A stretch of DNA of 14,332 nucleotides from Chloroflexota bacterium (lineage in GTDB: Bacteria; Chloroflexota; UBA6077; JACQUR01), in NCBI GenBank assembly GCA_016210245.1, contig JACQUR010000050.1:1-14332 (forward strand). Reading direction: 5' to 3'. This document shows, piece after piece, positions 5,182-12,139 of the stretch. How positions within the stretch are numbered: position 1 is the stretch's first letter; every line of letters begins with the position of its first letter. The notes under the pieces are model-generated. The model was not told the DNA's origin. It saw only the letters and a list, made by a program, of their open reading frames with translations, and did not search any database. The translations under genes and the position numbers were made by a program.

Positions 5182-7413
5182 GTGGCCGCAGGTGCCTCGG
5201 ACCTGCTCTACTCTACCTTCCTGGGTGGAAGCGGCGATGACTTGGGCGTGGGCATCGCCGTGGACGCGGCAGGGAGCGCCTACGTCACGGGCTCCACAGA
5301 GTCGCCCGACTTCCCCACCACCGCGGGGACGTTCGATACGAGCTTCAACGGCGGCTACCGGGATGCCTTCGTGTTCAAGCTGAACCCGACGGGCAGCGGC
5401 CTGGCCTACGCCACCTTCCTGGGCGGCAGCGGCGATGACTGGGCCGGGGGCATCGCGGTGGACGGGGTGGGGAGCGCCTACGTCACGGGCGACACCACAT
5501 CGACCGACTTCCCCACCACCGCGGGCGCCTTCGACCCCACCTTCAACGGCGGCTACTACGGAAACGCCTTCGTGGCCAAGCTGAGCCCGAGCGGCAGCGG
5601 GCTGGCCTACGCCACCTTCCTGGGCGGGAGCAACTGGGACGAGGGCCATGGCATCGCGGTGGATGGGGCGGGCAGCGCCTACGTCACGGGCGACACCACA
5701 TCGACCGACTTCCCCACCACCGCGGGCGCCTACGATACGACGTATAACGGGATCATAGACTCCATCGAGGGGGCGGACGTGTTCGTAGCCAAGGTAAACC
5801 CGACCGGCACTGGCCTGGCCTACGCTACCTTCCTGGCTGGAAGCAACGGGGCAGGGGGGGCCGGCATCGCCGTGGACGGCACGGGGAGCGCCTACGTGGC
5901 GGGGTTTACGAGTACGAGATCGGCTGCCGACTTCCCTACCACCGCGGGTGCCTTTGACACAAGTTGCGACGGTGGCTTCATGGAGGCCTTCGTGGTGAAG
6001 CTGACGCCGACGGGCAGCGGCCTCTTATACGCGACCTGCCTTGGCGGGAGCGCCGCCGACTGGGGCTCCAGCATCGCCGTGGACGGGGCGGGGAGCGTCT
6101 ACGTCGGAGGCCAGACCCTCTCCTCCGACTTCCCTACCACCGCGGGCGCCTTCGACCCGACCTACGACGTCGGCTCCTACGACACCTTCGTGGCCAAGCT
6201 GACTCCCGGCGCTGGAGCACCCACACCTACCCCCACCGCCACAGCTAGCGCCACGATGGTGCCGACTCCCACAGCGGCCAGTTCGCCATCACCTACTGCA
6301 ACCGCCACGCCCACACCGTCGGGGACGGCGGCGAACGTCAGCATTCAGCCGCCCACGGCCTTCGTCGCCCCCAGTGCGATGGTGACCGTCGCCCTCCAGG
6401 CCGGCATCCCTGAGGGCCGTACCCTGGGCTCCTGGACGGTGGACGTGACCTACAACCCGACGGTGGTCAGCATCGCCGGCTGCAGCGAGACAGTGTCTAC
6501 CTGCAACACCTCGTTCTCGCCCAACACGGCGCGAGTGGTTGGCGCCGCTGCCACCGGGCTTACGGGAACCCAGGCCCTGGCCAGCCTCACCTTCCGGGGG
6601 GTGGGCACCGCGGGCGCCGCCAGCGCACTCACGGTAGCGGTCCGGGACTTCAACGATGCAGCCACCTACCCGTTGGCGACCACTGTCAGCCACGGCTCGA
6701 TCACGGTAGGCGTGCCACCAACGGTCGCCAGCATCAGCCCGAATGTGGGCCCGGGCCGAGGTGGGACCACGATTACCGTCGGCGGCAGCAACTTCCAGAC
6801 CGGCGCGACAGTGTCCATGGACGGGCGGGCCGCCACCTCGCGCACGTACGTCAGCGCCACCAGCCTGACCGCCGTCACACCGCAGCACAGCCGCACGGTC
6901 GGCGATGTAAACGGCAGCGGCACCGTCACCAGCCTGGATGCCCTGTGCCTCCTGCGCAACGTGGCGGCTCTGCCCGGGACCACGAACTGCCCCACCGAGA
7001 AGCTCACCTCGATCGTGGATGTGGTGGTCAGCAATCCCGACGGCCAGAGCGGTACGCTGGCGGCCGGCTTCACCTATCAGCACGCGGACGTCAACGGCAG
7101 CGGTAGCATTACCAGCCTGGACGCGCTGTGCGTGCTACGCCAGGTCGCCGCCCTGCCCGCCACCCCCAATTGCCCGGCCCCTGAAGCCAGCCCAACGCCA
7201 ACCCCTGCACCGAGCGCCACGCCGAGCGCCACGGCAACCGCCACGGCCACGCCGCTGCCGTACTACTCTGGCGGCGTCGGCATGGCCAGCACGCTGGCGC
7301 TCGAGCTGCCGCCTATGCCGACCGAGGCGGCCGGGGCGGCCACGTGGGCGGGCACGGCCTTCGGCCTGGCGGGGCTGGCGGCCGCGGTGCTGCAGCGGCG
7401 GCGGACGAGGTAG
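5182..7413 (+). CDS. SBBP/cohesin/IPT/dockerin surface protein (3' part of the broken gene)
   Basis: 743-residue frame from GTG 5182, which has no convincing ribosome site and no signal peptide; the export signal lies in the separated fragment at 4297. Residues 1-342 hold five SBBP beta-propeller repeats of about 67 residues (LxYxTFLGGSxxDxxxGIAVD, GSAYVTGxTxSxDFPTTAGAFD, FVAKLxPxGSG). A Thr/Pro linker (343-383) leads to a cohesin-like domain (384-508, GSWTVDVTYNPTVVSI), an IPT/TIG domain (from about 512, ISPNVGPGRGGTTITVGGSNF), and two dockerin-type calcium-binding half-repeats, GDVNGSGTVTSLDAL (574) and ADVNGSGSITSLDAL (635). After a second Thr/Pro linker comes a C-terminal hydrophobic helix (about 720-737) ending in RRRTR, a membrane-anchor-like tail. 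The inferred role is adhesion or surface-complex assembly. It is probably non-functional or poorly secreted unless the upstream breaks are recoded or are assembly errors. Confidence 0.8.
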   Translation: MAAGASDLLYSTFLGGSGDDLGVGIAVDAAGSAYVTGSTESPDFPTTAGTFDTSFNGGYRDAFVFKLNPTGSGLAYATFLGGSGDDWAGGIAVDGVGSAYVTGDTTSTDFPTTAGAFDPTFNGGYYGNAFVAKLSPSGSGLAYATFLGGSNWDEGHGIAVDGAGSAYVTGDTTSTDFPTTAGAYDTTYNGIIDSIEGADVFVAKVNPTGTGLAYATFLAGSNGAGGAGIAVDGTGSAYVAGFTSTRSAADFPTTAGAFDTSCDGGFMEAFVVKLTPTGSGLLYATCLGGSAADWGSSIAVDGAGSVYVGGQTLSSDFPTTAGAFDPTYDVGSYDTFVAKLTPGAGAPTPTPTATASATMVPTPTAASSPSPTATATPTPSGTAANVSIQPPTAFVAPSAMVTVALQAGIPEGRTLGSWTVDVTYNPTVVSIAGCSETVSTCNTSFSPNTARVVGAAATGLTGTQALASLTFRGVGTAGAASALTVAVRDFNDAATYPLATTVSHGSITVGVPPTVASISPNVGPGRGGTTITVGGSNFQTGATVSMDGRAATSRTYVSATSLTAVTPQHSRTVGDVNGSGTVTSLDALCLLRNVAALPGTTNCPTEKLTSIVDVVVSNPDGQSGTLAAGFTYQHADVNGSGSITSLDALCVLRQVAALPATPNCPAPEASPTPTPAPSATPSATATATATPLPYYSGGVGMASTLALELPPMPTEAAGAATWAGTAFGLAGLAAAVLQRRRTR
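5473..5731 (+). repeat. 58-bp identical direct repeat in adjacent SBBP blades
   Basis: 5473-5530 and 5674-5731 are identical over 58 bases, 201 bp (67 codons) apart, spanning the end of one conserved motif (SAYVTGDTTSTDFPTTAGA). Other blades keep the same amino acids with different codons. This points to recent duplication or gene conversion between blades 2 and 3. Confidence 0.85.
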
Positions 7414-7433
7414 AGGCGGTGTGTACGCCGCCT
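7414..7433. terminator. Hairpin after the SBBP gene, terminator-like
   Basis: Immediately after the TAG stop, AGGCGG (7414-7419) pairs with CCGCCT (7428-7433), and the stem extends inward through a wobble and two more pairs. It lies between convergent genes (SBBP and HNH). No T-run follows on the plus strand, so it is only a candidate terminator. The rest of the gap to 7491 shows nothing clear. Confidence 0.35.
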
Positions 7434-7491
7434 GGTGTTAGAGCTTCCCGGTAGAGTGCTGGTCTCGGGTCGATGAAACCTTGCCCATCGG

Positions 7492-7947
7492 CTACGGCCA
7501 CGGCTCCCATCCCAGAAGCGCCGCCGCTCGCAACAGCCGCCGCTGGGCAACGTAGTGGGGCAGGTTCATCCCCAGTGCCACCACCGTAGCCCGACCGATG
7601 GCGCTCCTACCGCGAATGGCGTTGTAGTCCTCCACCCATTCGAAGTGCTCCTCCCAGGTGTCCCGTCGCGGGTGGAAGAGTGGCACTTTGGCGCCTGTCT
7701 CCGGGTCTTCCCCGCTGGTGCGCTCGCTCTTGCCTATGACGTTGCAATCCCAGCACGCTGAGGCGGTGTTACACGCCTCGTCTGGTTCAAACGGCGGCGG
7801 TCTCTGTCCTTGCCGCAGCGCTCTGGTCCAGGTACTTCGGGGAGTAATGTGGTCGATCGTCAGCGGCCAGCCACGCATCCGGCAATACTCACACCGGTAG
7901 CCGGCGTTCCGCTTGATGGCCTCCTTCGCGTTGTCGTCGAGCGGCAC
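7492..7947 (-). CDS. HNH endonuclease-family protein
   Basis: 151-residue HNH nuclease-like protein, start GTG 7945-7947, ten bases after the stop of the upstream HTH gene, so the two are very likely one operon. A zinc knuckle is visible as CEYC (19-22) and CWDC (65-68). The nuclease core is LTIDHITPRS with Asp32-His33, and Asn60 lies in EACNTASACWDCN. The third family position, usually His after the second CxxC, reads Asn69-Val-Ile, an HNN-like variant. Downstream, DPETGAKVPLFHPRRDTWEEHF and GRATVVALGMN match a known small HNH family abundant in Chloroflexota and cyanobacteria. The expected activity is metal-dependent DNA cleavage or nicking; its target is unknown. There is no clear Shine-Dalgarno, so translation is probably coupled to the HTH gene. 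Confidence 0.85.
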   Translation of the reverse strand: MPLDDNAKEAIKRNAGYRCEYCRMRGWPLTIDHITPRSTWTRALRQGQRPPPFEPDEACNTASACWDCNVIGKSERTSGEDPETGAKVPLFHPRRDTWEEHFEWVEDYNAIRGRSAIGRATVVALGMNLPHYVAQRRLLRAAALLGWEPWP

Positions 7948-7957
7948 GGCCGGCTGC

Positions 7958-8494
7958 TCACCGCGGCAAGCGCTCGGCGAGGAACGCAGTCGCCCGTGTG
8001 GAGGCCTCGCGGACCAAGCGCTTCAGCTCCGCCTGCTCTTCGGGAGACAACTCAACCCCCTCCGCCCGTCGAGCCATCAGGTCCTCCACACGCTCGCGGA
8101 GCGCCTGGGGCAACGCGGCCATCACCGCATCCTCCTCGCGCTTGGCTGCGCCGAGTCGGGCCTCAGTTAGATGGGCCGGCGGGGCAGGGGAGGGACGCAG
8201 CCGGTCCACGTAAGCCATCACGGAGTGTCGGCGGACCTTGATGCGCCCGCCGAGCCGCACGCCGTCCAGCGCCCCGCTGGTGACCCAATTCTTGATGGTC
8301 TGCGGGCTCACCCCGATGAGCCGTGCCGCTTCGCCGGTGCTCAACCACTCTCCGGCACCCGATTGGGGAGTCAGGGGTGCCACGGCGAGCGCCTGCTCGA
8401 CCAGCCGCTCGACCAACTGAGCCCGCCTATCGTGGCGTTGGCGCAGCTCTCGGACGAGTTGCTTGACCTCTTCAACCTCGCTGAGGTCGAGCAT
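7958..8494 (-). CDS. Excisionase-like HTH DNA-binding protein
   Basis: 178-residue regulator-like protein. The frame is open far upstream (to about 9130), but ATG 8492-8494 is chosen because AAAGGAGG lies 7 bases before it and the upstream translation has no family-like content and overlaps the divergent ATPase gene. Residues 1-38 form a charged, probably coiled helix (LSEVEEVKQLVRELRQR). Residues 48-99 are a MerR/excisionase-type winged HTH: EWLSTGEAARLIGVSPQTI, KNWVTSGALDGVRLGGRI, KVRRHSVMAYVDRL. The C-terminal part (119-178) is helical and charged with ELSPEEQAELKRLV. It precedes and probably controls the HNH gene. Its promoter region, shared with the divergent ATPase gene, carries a 41-bp dyad that is the natural candidate for its binding site (inference). 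Confidence 0.85.
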   Translation of the reverse strand: MLDLSEVEEVKQLVRELRQRHDRRAQLVERLVEQALAVAPLTPQSGAGEWLSTGEAARLIGVSPQTIKNWVTSGALDGVRLGGRIKVRRHSVMAYVDRLRPSPAPPAHLTEARLGAAKREEDAVMAALPQALRERVEDLMARRAEGVELSPEEQAELKRLVREASTRATAFLAERLPR

Positions 8495-8514
8495 GCCTTG
8501 CCTCCTTTGCAACC

Positions 8515-8522
8515 AGTATACC
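8515..8522. promoter_or_regulatory. Isolated AGTATACC, partial match to the dyad core
   Basis: AGTATACC at 8515-8522 repeats the AGTATAC core found twice in the large dyad at 8581-8621. It lies about 20 bp before the HTH start codon and just upstream of its ribosome site. It could be an auxiliary operator, but an 8-mer match may be chance. Confidence 0.3.
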
Positions 8523-8580
8523 ACCAGAATCGAAAGGAACGACAGTACCACAAACATGGCCGGCGAGCAGGTGGCGCTAA

Positions 8581-8621
8581 GGGAATTGAAGTATACTTCA
8601 TTGAAGTATACTCCAATTCCC
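8581..8621. promoter_or_regulatory. 41-bp dyad, probable shared operator/promoter of divergent genes
   Basis: 8581-8600 and 8602-8621 are inverted copies over 20 bp with one mismatch, centred on T8601. The same block is also two adjacent 15-bp direct units, TTGAAGTATACTTCA (8586-8600) and TTGAAGTATACTCCA (8601-8615). Within the first, TGAAGTATACTTCA is itself a perfect 14-bp palindrome. It lies between the HTH-HNH operon (minus) and the ATPase gene (plus). TATACT, a good -10 hexamer, occurs on both strands in each unit. The AT-rich block stands out in GC-rich surroundings. Binding by the HTH protein is inferred. Confidence 0.75.
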
Positions 8622-8638
8622 CGGAGCCAACGCCGCCG

Positions 8639-10078
8639 ATGGCCTTCTACAACCGACAGCACGAACTGGAGGACATCGCCCACGTACTTGGTTCCTCTCG
8701 CGCGGAGCTGGCCATCGTCTATGGGCGGCGCGGCGTGGGCAAGAGCGCACTGCTGGTGGAGGCGCTCGCTGGTCGGCCTCACCTCTACTATCAGGCCACC
8801 ACCCGTGCCCTGCCGCAGCAGCTCGAGGACCTGACCGCGGCCTTCCGAGCCTTTGCGCCCGAGGCCGTGTTGCCTGGCGTCTTCCCGTCGTTCGAGACCG
8901 CGCTCAACGCCCTTGGCCAGCTCGCGCGTTCGCATCCTGGAACGCCCATCGTGCTCGTCATCGACGAACTCCCCTACCTGGCCCAGGCCGATCCGGCCGT
9001 GGCCACCATCTTTCAACGCTGGTGGGACGGCATGCGGCGAGAGCGGCCGAGCAACCTCAAGGTGTTCTTGCTCGGCTCCCTGGTGAGCTGGATGGAAGAG
9101 CAGACCCTCTCGGGACGGGGCCCGCTGCACAACCGCCGCACCGGACAGATCAAGCTGGAGCCCCTGCCTTATGCGGAAGCCGCGCTCTTCTATCCACGCT
9201 ACACCTCGCAGGAGCGAATCGCGGCGTATGCGATCTGGGGCGGCATGCCCTCGTACGCGGAAGAGGTCGATCCGGAGCGTGGGCTGTGGGACAACGTGCG
9301 AGACGCTGTGCTGCGGCCTGGCGCTCGCCTGGCGGACGAGCCGCAGTGGTTGCGCTTCGCCGACCTGCGGAACGATGCCCTGTACTCATCTATCCTACGG
9401 GCAATCGCCCTCGGCAACTGTCGCCCAAGCACGATTGCCGAGGCGGTGGGCAGGCAGCGCGGCGATGAGGTCGCGTTCTACCTGGAACGCCTGTGCGACC
9501 TGCGTCTCGTCCAGCGAGTGGTTCCGGTTCACCAGGCGCGGCAGCTACGCTCCCACCAGTCCCTGTACCTCCTGGCGGACCACTACGTAGCGTTCTGGTA
9601 CCGCTTCGTCGACCGGTTGCGCCACCTGCTGGCCATGCGCCGCTTCGACGAGGCGCTGGAGCGCATCCAGGACGACTTCGATCAGTACGTCTCCCAGTAT
9701 GCCCTCGAGGATGTTTGCCGCCAGTTCCTGTGGCGCGCGTGCGCCCTCGACCGGCTGTCGCCCGCGCTCTCCCTTGACGCCCTCGGCTCGTGGTGGGTAG
9801 CGCGGAAGGGCGAACAGGACCAGATCGACGTGGTGGCGATGCGCGATGGCCACGCCGTGCTGGTAGGCGAGTGCAAGTGGTCGCGCCAGCCCATGGACCG
9901 ACGCGACCTCGCGGAGCTCGATGCCGCCCTGCGCAAGGCCGCCCCGGACCTGGACCCGATCGACCGGCCCTGGCGAGCCCTGTTCTCCCGGTCCGGCTTC
10001 ACCGACGATCTGCGGGCCCTGGCCGGCAACCAGGAAGAGCGGCTCTGGCTCTTCACCGCCGACGATCTCTACTGGTGA
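8639..10078 (+). CDS. AAA ATPase with DUF234/PD-(D/E)XK-like C-terminus
   Basis: 479-residue ATPase of the prokaryotic archaeal-ATPase/DUF234 type (STAND-related MNS group). ATG 8639 is chosen because the protein then begins MAFYNRQHELEDIAHVLG, the normal family N-terminus; the longer open frame back to 8171 only reads the antisense of the HTH gene. GGAG at 8623-8626 is a weak, distant ribosome site. Walker A is GRRGVGKS (29-36), Walker B is PIVLVIDELPYL (Asp109-Glu110), and FLLGSLVSWMEE follows as the sensor-like strand. A winged-helix-like middle region (STIAEAVGRQ...YLERLCDLRLVQRV) precedes the C-terminal domain QIDVVAMRDGHAVLVGECKW. Here Asp397 and Glu411-x-Lys413 match a PD-(D/E)XK nuclease core. 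Function is unknown; such proteins are suspected in defence, mobile-element or regulatory roles. It is divergent from the HTH-HNH operon and shares its dyad. Confidence 0.9.
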   Translation: MAFYNRQHELEDIAHVLGSSRAELAIVYGRRGVGKSALLVEALAGRPHLYYQATTRALPQQLEDLTAAFRAFAPEAVLPGVFPSFETALNALGQLARSHPGTPIVLVIDELPYLAQADPAVATIFQRWWDGMRRERPSNLKVFLLGSLVSWMEEQTLSGRGPLHNRRTGQIKLEPLPYAEAALFYPRYTSQERIAAYAIWGGMPSYAEEVDPERGLWDNVRDAVLRPGARLADEPQWLRFADLRNDALYSSILRAIALGNCRPSTIAEAVGRQRGDEVAFYLERLCDLRLVQRVVPVHQARQLRSHQSLYLLADHYVAFWYRFVDRLRHLLAMRRFDEALERIQDDFDQYVSQYALEDVCRQFLWRACALDRLSPALSLDALGSWWVARKGEQDQIDVVAMRDGHAVLVGECKWSRQPMDRRDLAELDAALRKAAPDLDPIDRPWRALFSRSGFTDDLRALAGNQEERLWLFTADDLYW

Positions 10079-10191
10079 CCTCGCGCCCGGCCCATCCGTC
10101 CAATCCGCAGTCTGCCTGCACGGAAACTGGCGACGCCTGGATTGATGGGCGCTTGACGCCCCCCCTGCTACCCGGTTAGCCTCTGCTCAGC

Positions 10192-12057
10192 ATGCTTCAG
10201 CAAGACCTCGCTCAGACGCTGCGCTACTGCCCCGATCCCTACCGCTACCAGCGGCGACAGACCCGCGAGGTGGCGGTGGGGAAGGTGGGCGTGGGGGGGA
10301 CGAACCCGATTCGGGTGCAGTCCATGACCACCACGCGCACCCAGGACGTGGAGGCCACGCTCGCCCAGGTGCTGCGGCTGGTGGAGGTGGGGTGCGAGAT
10401 CGTGCGTATCACGGCGCCGACGGTGCAGGATGCGCGCGCGATCGGAGCGGTGCGGGCAGCGCTGCGGCGGCGCGGGGTGGAGGTGCCGCTGGTGGCCGAC
10501 ATCCACTTCAGCCCGGAGGCGGCCCTGGAAGCGGCCGAGCACGTGGACAAGGTGCGCATCAACCCGGGCAACTACGCCGACGCCCGGCGCTTCCAGGTGC
10601 GCGAGTACTCCGACCAGGAGTATGCGGCCGAGCTGGCCCGCGTGGGGGAGCGCTTTGCGCCCCTGGTGCTGGCGTGCCAGCGGCGGGGCATCGCTCTGCG
10701 CATCGGCACCAACCACGGCTCGCTCTCCGACCGGATCGTCAACCGCTTCGGCGATACTCCTCTGGGCATGGTGGAGTCGGCCCTGGAGTTCGTGCGCCTC
10801 TGCGCGCAGCACGACTACCACGACCTCATCCTGTCCATGAAGGCCAGCAATCCGAAGGTCATGGTCCAGGCCTACCGCCTGCTGGTGGCACGCCTGGACA
10901 CGCTGGGCCTGCGCTACCCGCTCCACCTGGGCGTGACCGAGGCGGGGAGTGGCGAGGACGGACGCATCAAGTCGGCTATCGGCATCGGTGCCCTGCTGGA
11001 CGACGGCCTCGGGGACACCGTCCGCGTCTCCTTGACCGAGGCGCCGGAGGCGGAGGTGCCGGTGGCGTTCGAGCTGGCCCGGCCTTACAACGAATCCAGC
11101 TCCGGCGGGACAAGCCAGGTCCATGGTTCAACGTCGGGAGTCCAAGGCGAGCATCGCCTTGGACTCCCGACTGCCTCAGGAGCGCCTCTCCTGCCCGACG
11201 TGCGCGACCCCTTTGCCTACCGCCGCCGCGCCTCCCGCCGGGTGGCGCTGGGAGCGCTCGCGGTGGGCGGGGGGGAGCCGGTGCGGGTGGTGGCAGCGCG
11301 GCAGGGCGAGGTGGTTCGCTGGGCGGAGCCACGCCAGGAGGGCGCGGGCCTGGAGTTCGTGGAGACTCCCACTCCGCTGCTGGAGGTGGCCGGCCAGGAT
11401 TTCGTGGCGGCTGCGGAGCGCCTGGCGGAGCTGGCCGCCGCGGCCGCGGGCGCGGGGGCGGCGCCTCTGCTCGCGCTGCGGCTGCCCGGGGTGGGGCCGA
11501 CGGTGCGCGGCTACCGCTTGCTGAGCGCGCGCCTGGCGGAGCTGGGCCTGGACCTGCCGCTGCACCTGGTCTTCGACGCCCGCGCCGGCTCGGACGAGCA
11601 GCGGCTGCTCTGGGCCTCGGTGGCGCTGGGGTCGCTGCTGGGCGATGGGCTGGGCGACAGCGTGGAGGTACACGTCCCGGGGCCGCCCGGCGCCCGCGCC
11701 CGGCTGGCCTACAGCCTCCTGCAAGGGGCTGGCGTGCGCCCCACGCGCACCGAGTTCGTGGCCTGCCCATCCTGCGGGCGCACGCTTTTCGACCTGCAGA
11801 CCACCACCGAGCGCATCAAGGCCAGGACCGGGCACCTGGCGGGCCTCAAGATCGCTATCATGGGCTGCATCGTCAATGGCCCGGGCGAGATGGCCGATGC
11901 CGACTTCGGCTACGTGGGCGGCGCGCCCGGCCGGGTGAACCTCTATGTGGGCCGGGAGCTGGTCGAGCGCAACGTGCCCGAGGCGGAGGCCGACGTGCGC
12001 CTGATCGACCTGGTGAAGCGCAGCGGGCGCTGGGTAGAGCCGCCCAGGGCTTCGTAG
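10192..12057 (+). CDS. ispG: IspG, 4-hydroxy-3-methylbut-2-enyl diphosphate synthase, three-domain form
   Basis: IspG (GcpE) converts 2-C-methyl-D-erythritol 2,4-cyclodiphosphate to HMBPP, the penultimate step of the MEP isoprenoid pathway, in the cytoplasm. The 621 residues are much longer than the common two-domain form (about 360-400). Residues 13-290 are the catalytic TIM barrel (VGGTNPIRVQSMTTT, VADIHFSP, RINPGNY, GTNHGSL, HLGVTEAGSGEDGRIKSAIG). Residues about 330-500 are the extra A* domain known from plants, Chlamydiae and Bacteroidetes, and 520-621 is the iron-sulfur domain. Cluster ligands are present: Cys525, Cys528, Cys559 and Glu566 (ACPSCGRT, MGCIVNGPGEM). ATG 10192 has no clear Shine-Dalgarno, but the family N-terminus starts right after it. 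A 39-bp palindrome is translated in the linker (about residues 314-327). A TTGACG at 10153-10158 is a possible -35 element with no good -10. Confidence 0.97.
   Translation: MLQQDLAQTLRYCPDPYRYQRRQTREVAVGKVGVGGTNPIRVQSMTTTRTQDVEATLAQVLRLVEVGCEIVRITAPTVQDARAIGAVRAALRRRGVEVPLVADIHFSPEAALEAAEHVDKVRINPGNYADARRFQVREYSDQEYAAELARVGERFAPLVLACQRRGIALRIGTNHGSLSDRIVNRFGDTPLGMVESALEFVRLCAQHDYHDLILSMKASNPKVMVQAYRLLVARLDTLGLRYPLHLGVTEAGSGEDGRIKSAIGIGALLDDGLGDTVRVSLTEAPEAEVPVAFELARPYNESSSGGTSQVHGSTSGVQGEHRLGLPTASGAPLLPDVRDPFAYRRRASRRVALGALAVGGGEPVRVVAARQGEVVRWAEPRQEGAGLEFVETPTPLLEVAGQDFVAAAERLAELAAAAAGAGAAPLLALRLPGVGPTVRGYRLLSARLAELGLDLPLHLVFDARAGSDEQRLLWASVALGSLLGDGLGDSVEVHVPGPPGARARLAYSLLQGAGVRPTRTEFVACPSCGRTLFDLQTTTERIKARTGHLAGLKIAIMGCIVNGPGEMADADFGYVGGAPGRVNLYVGRELVERNVPEAEADVRLIDLVKRSGRWVEPPRAS
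11133..11171. repeat. In-frame 39-bp palindrome inside ispG
   Basis: The 18-bp arms 11133-11150 and 11154-11171 are perfectly inverted around GCA. The element adds 13 codons' worth of sequence in a Ser/Gly-rich linker between the catalytic barrel and the A* domain, without breaking the frame. It looks like a REP-type insertion tolerated at a domain boundary. Confidence 0.9.
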
Positions 12058-12082
12058 GAGTCCTGGGCGGCTGCCCTGAAGA

Positions 12083-12105
12083 GCGGACCGGTGATCGAGG
12101 TCCGC
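12083..12105 (+). terminator. Weak hairpin downstream of ispG
   Basis: GCGGACC (12083-12089) and GGTCCGC (12099-12105) can form a 7-bp stem with a 9-base loop 25 bases after the ispG stop. It is followed by CCTTA, not a T-run, so terminator function is uncertain. Confidence 0.3.
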
Positions 12106-12139
12106 CCTTATGGAGGTGGTCGAATTCTTCCGGTCCTGG

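Noticed and set aside
8171..8638. Upstream extension of the ATPase gene to 8171
   Set aside because: It reads the antisense of the HTH gene; the family N-terminus begins exactly at ATG 8639.
8495..9130. Upstream extension of the HTH gene to about 9130
   Set aside because: The extension is antisense to the ATPase gene and crosses the dyad; an ideal Shine-Dalgarno marks ATG 8494 instead.
10147..10161. GGGCG-CTTGA-CGCCC hairpin as terminator of the ATPase gene
   Set aside because: Stem of only 5 bp in GC-rich DNA and no T-run; it also overlaps the possible ispG -35 hexamer.
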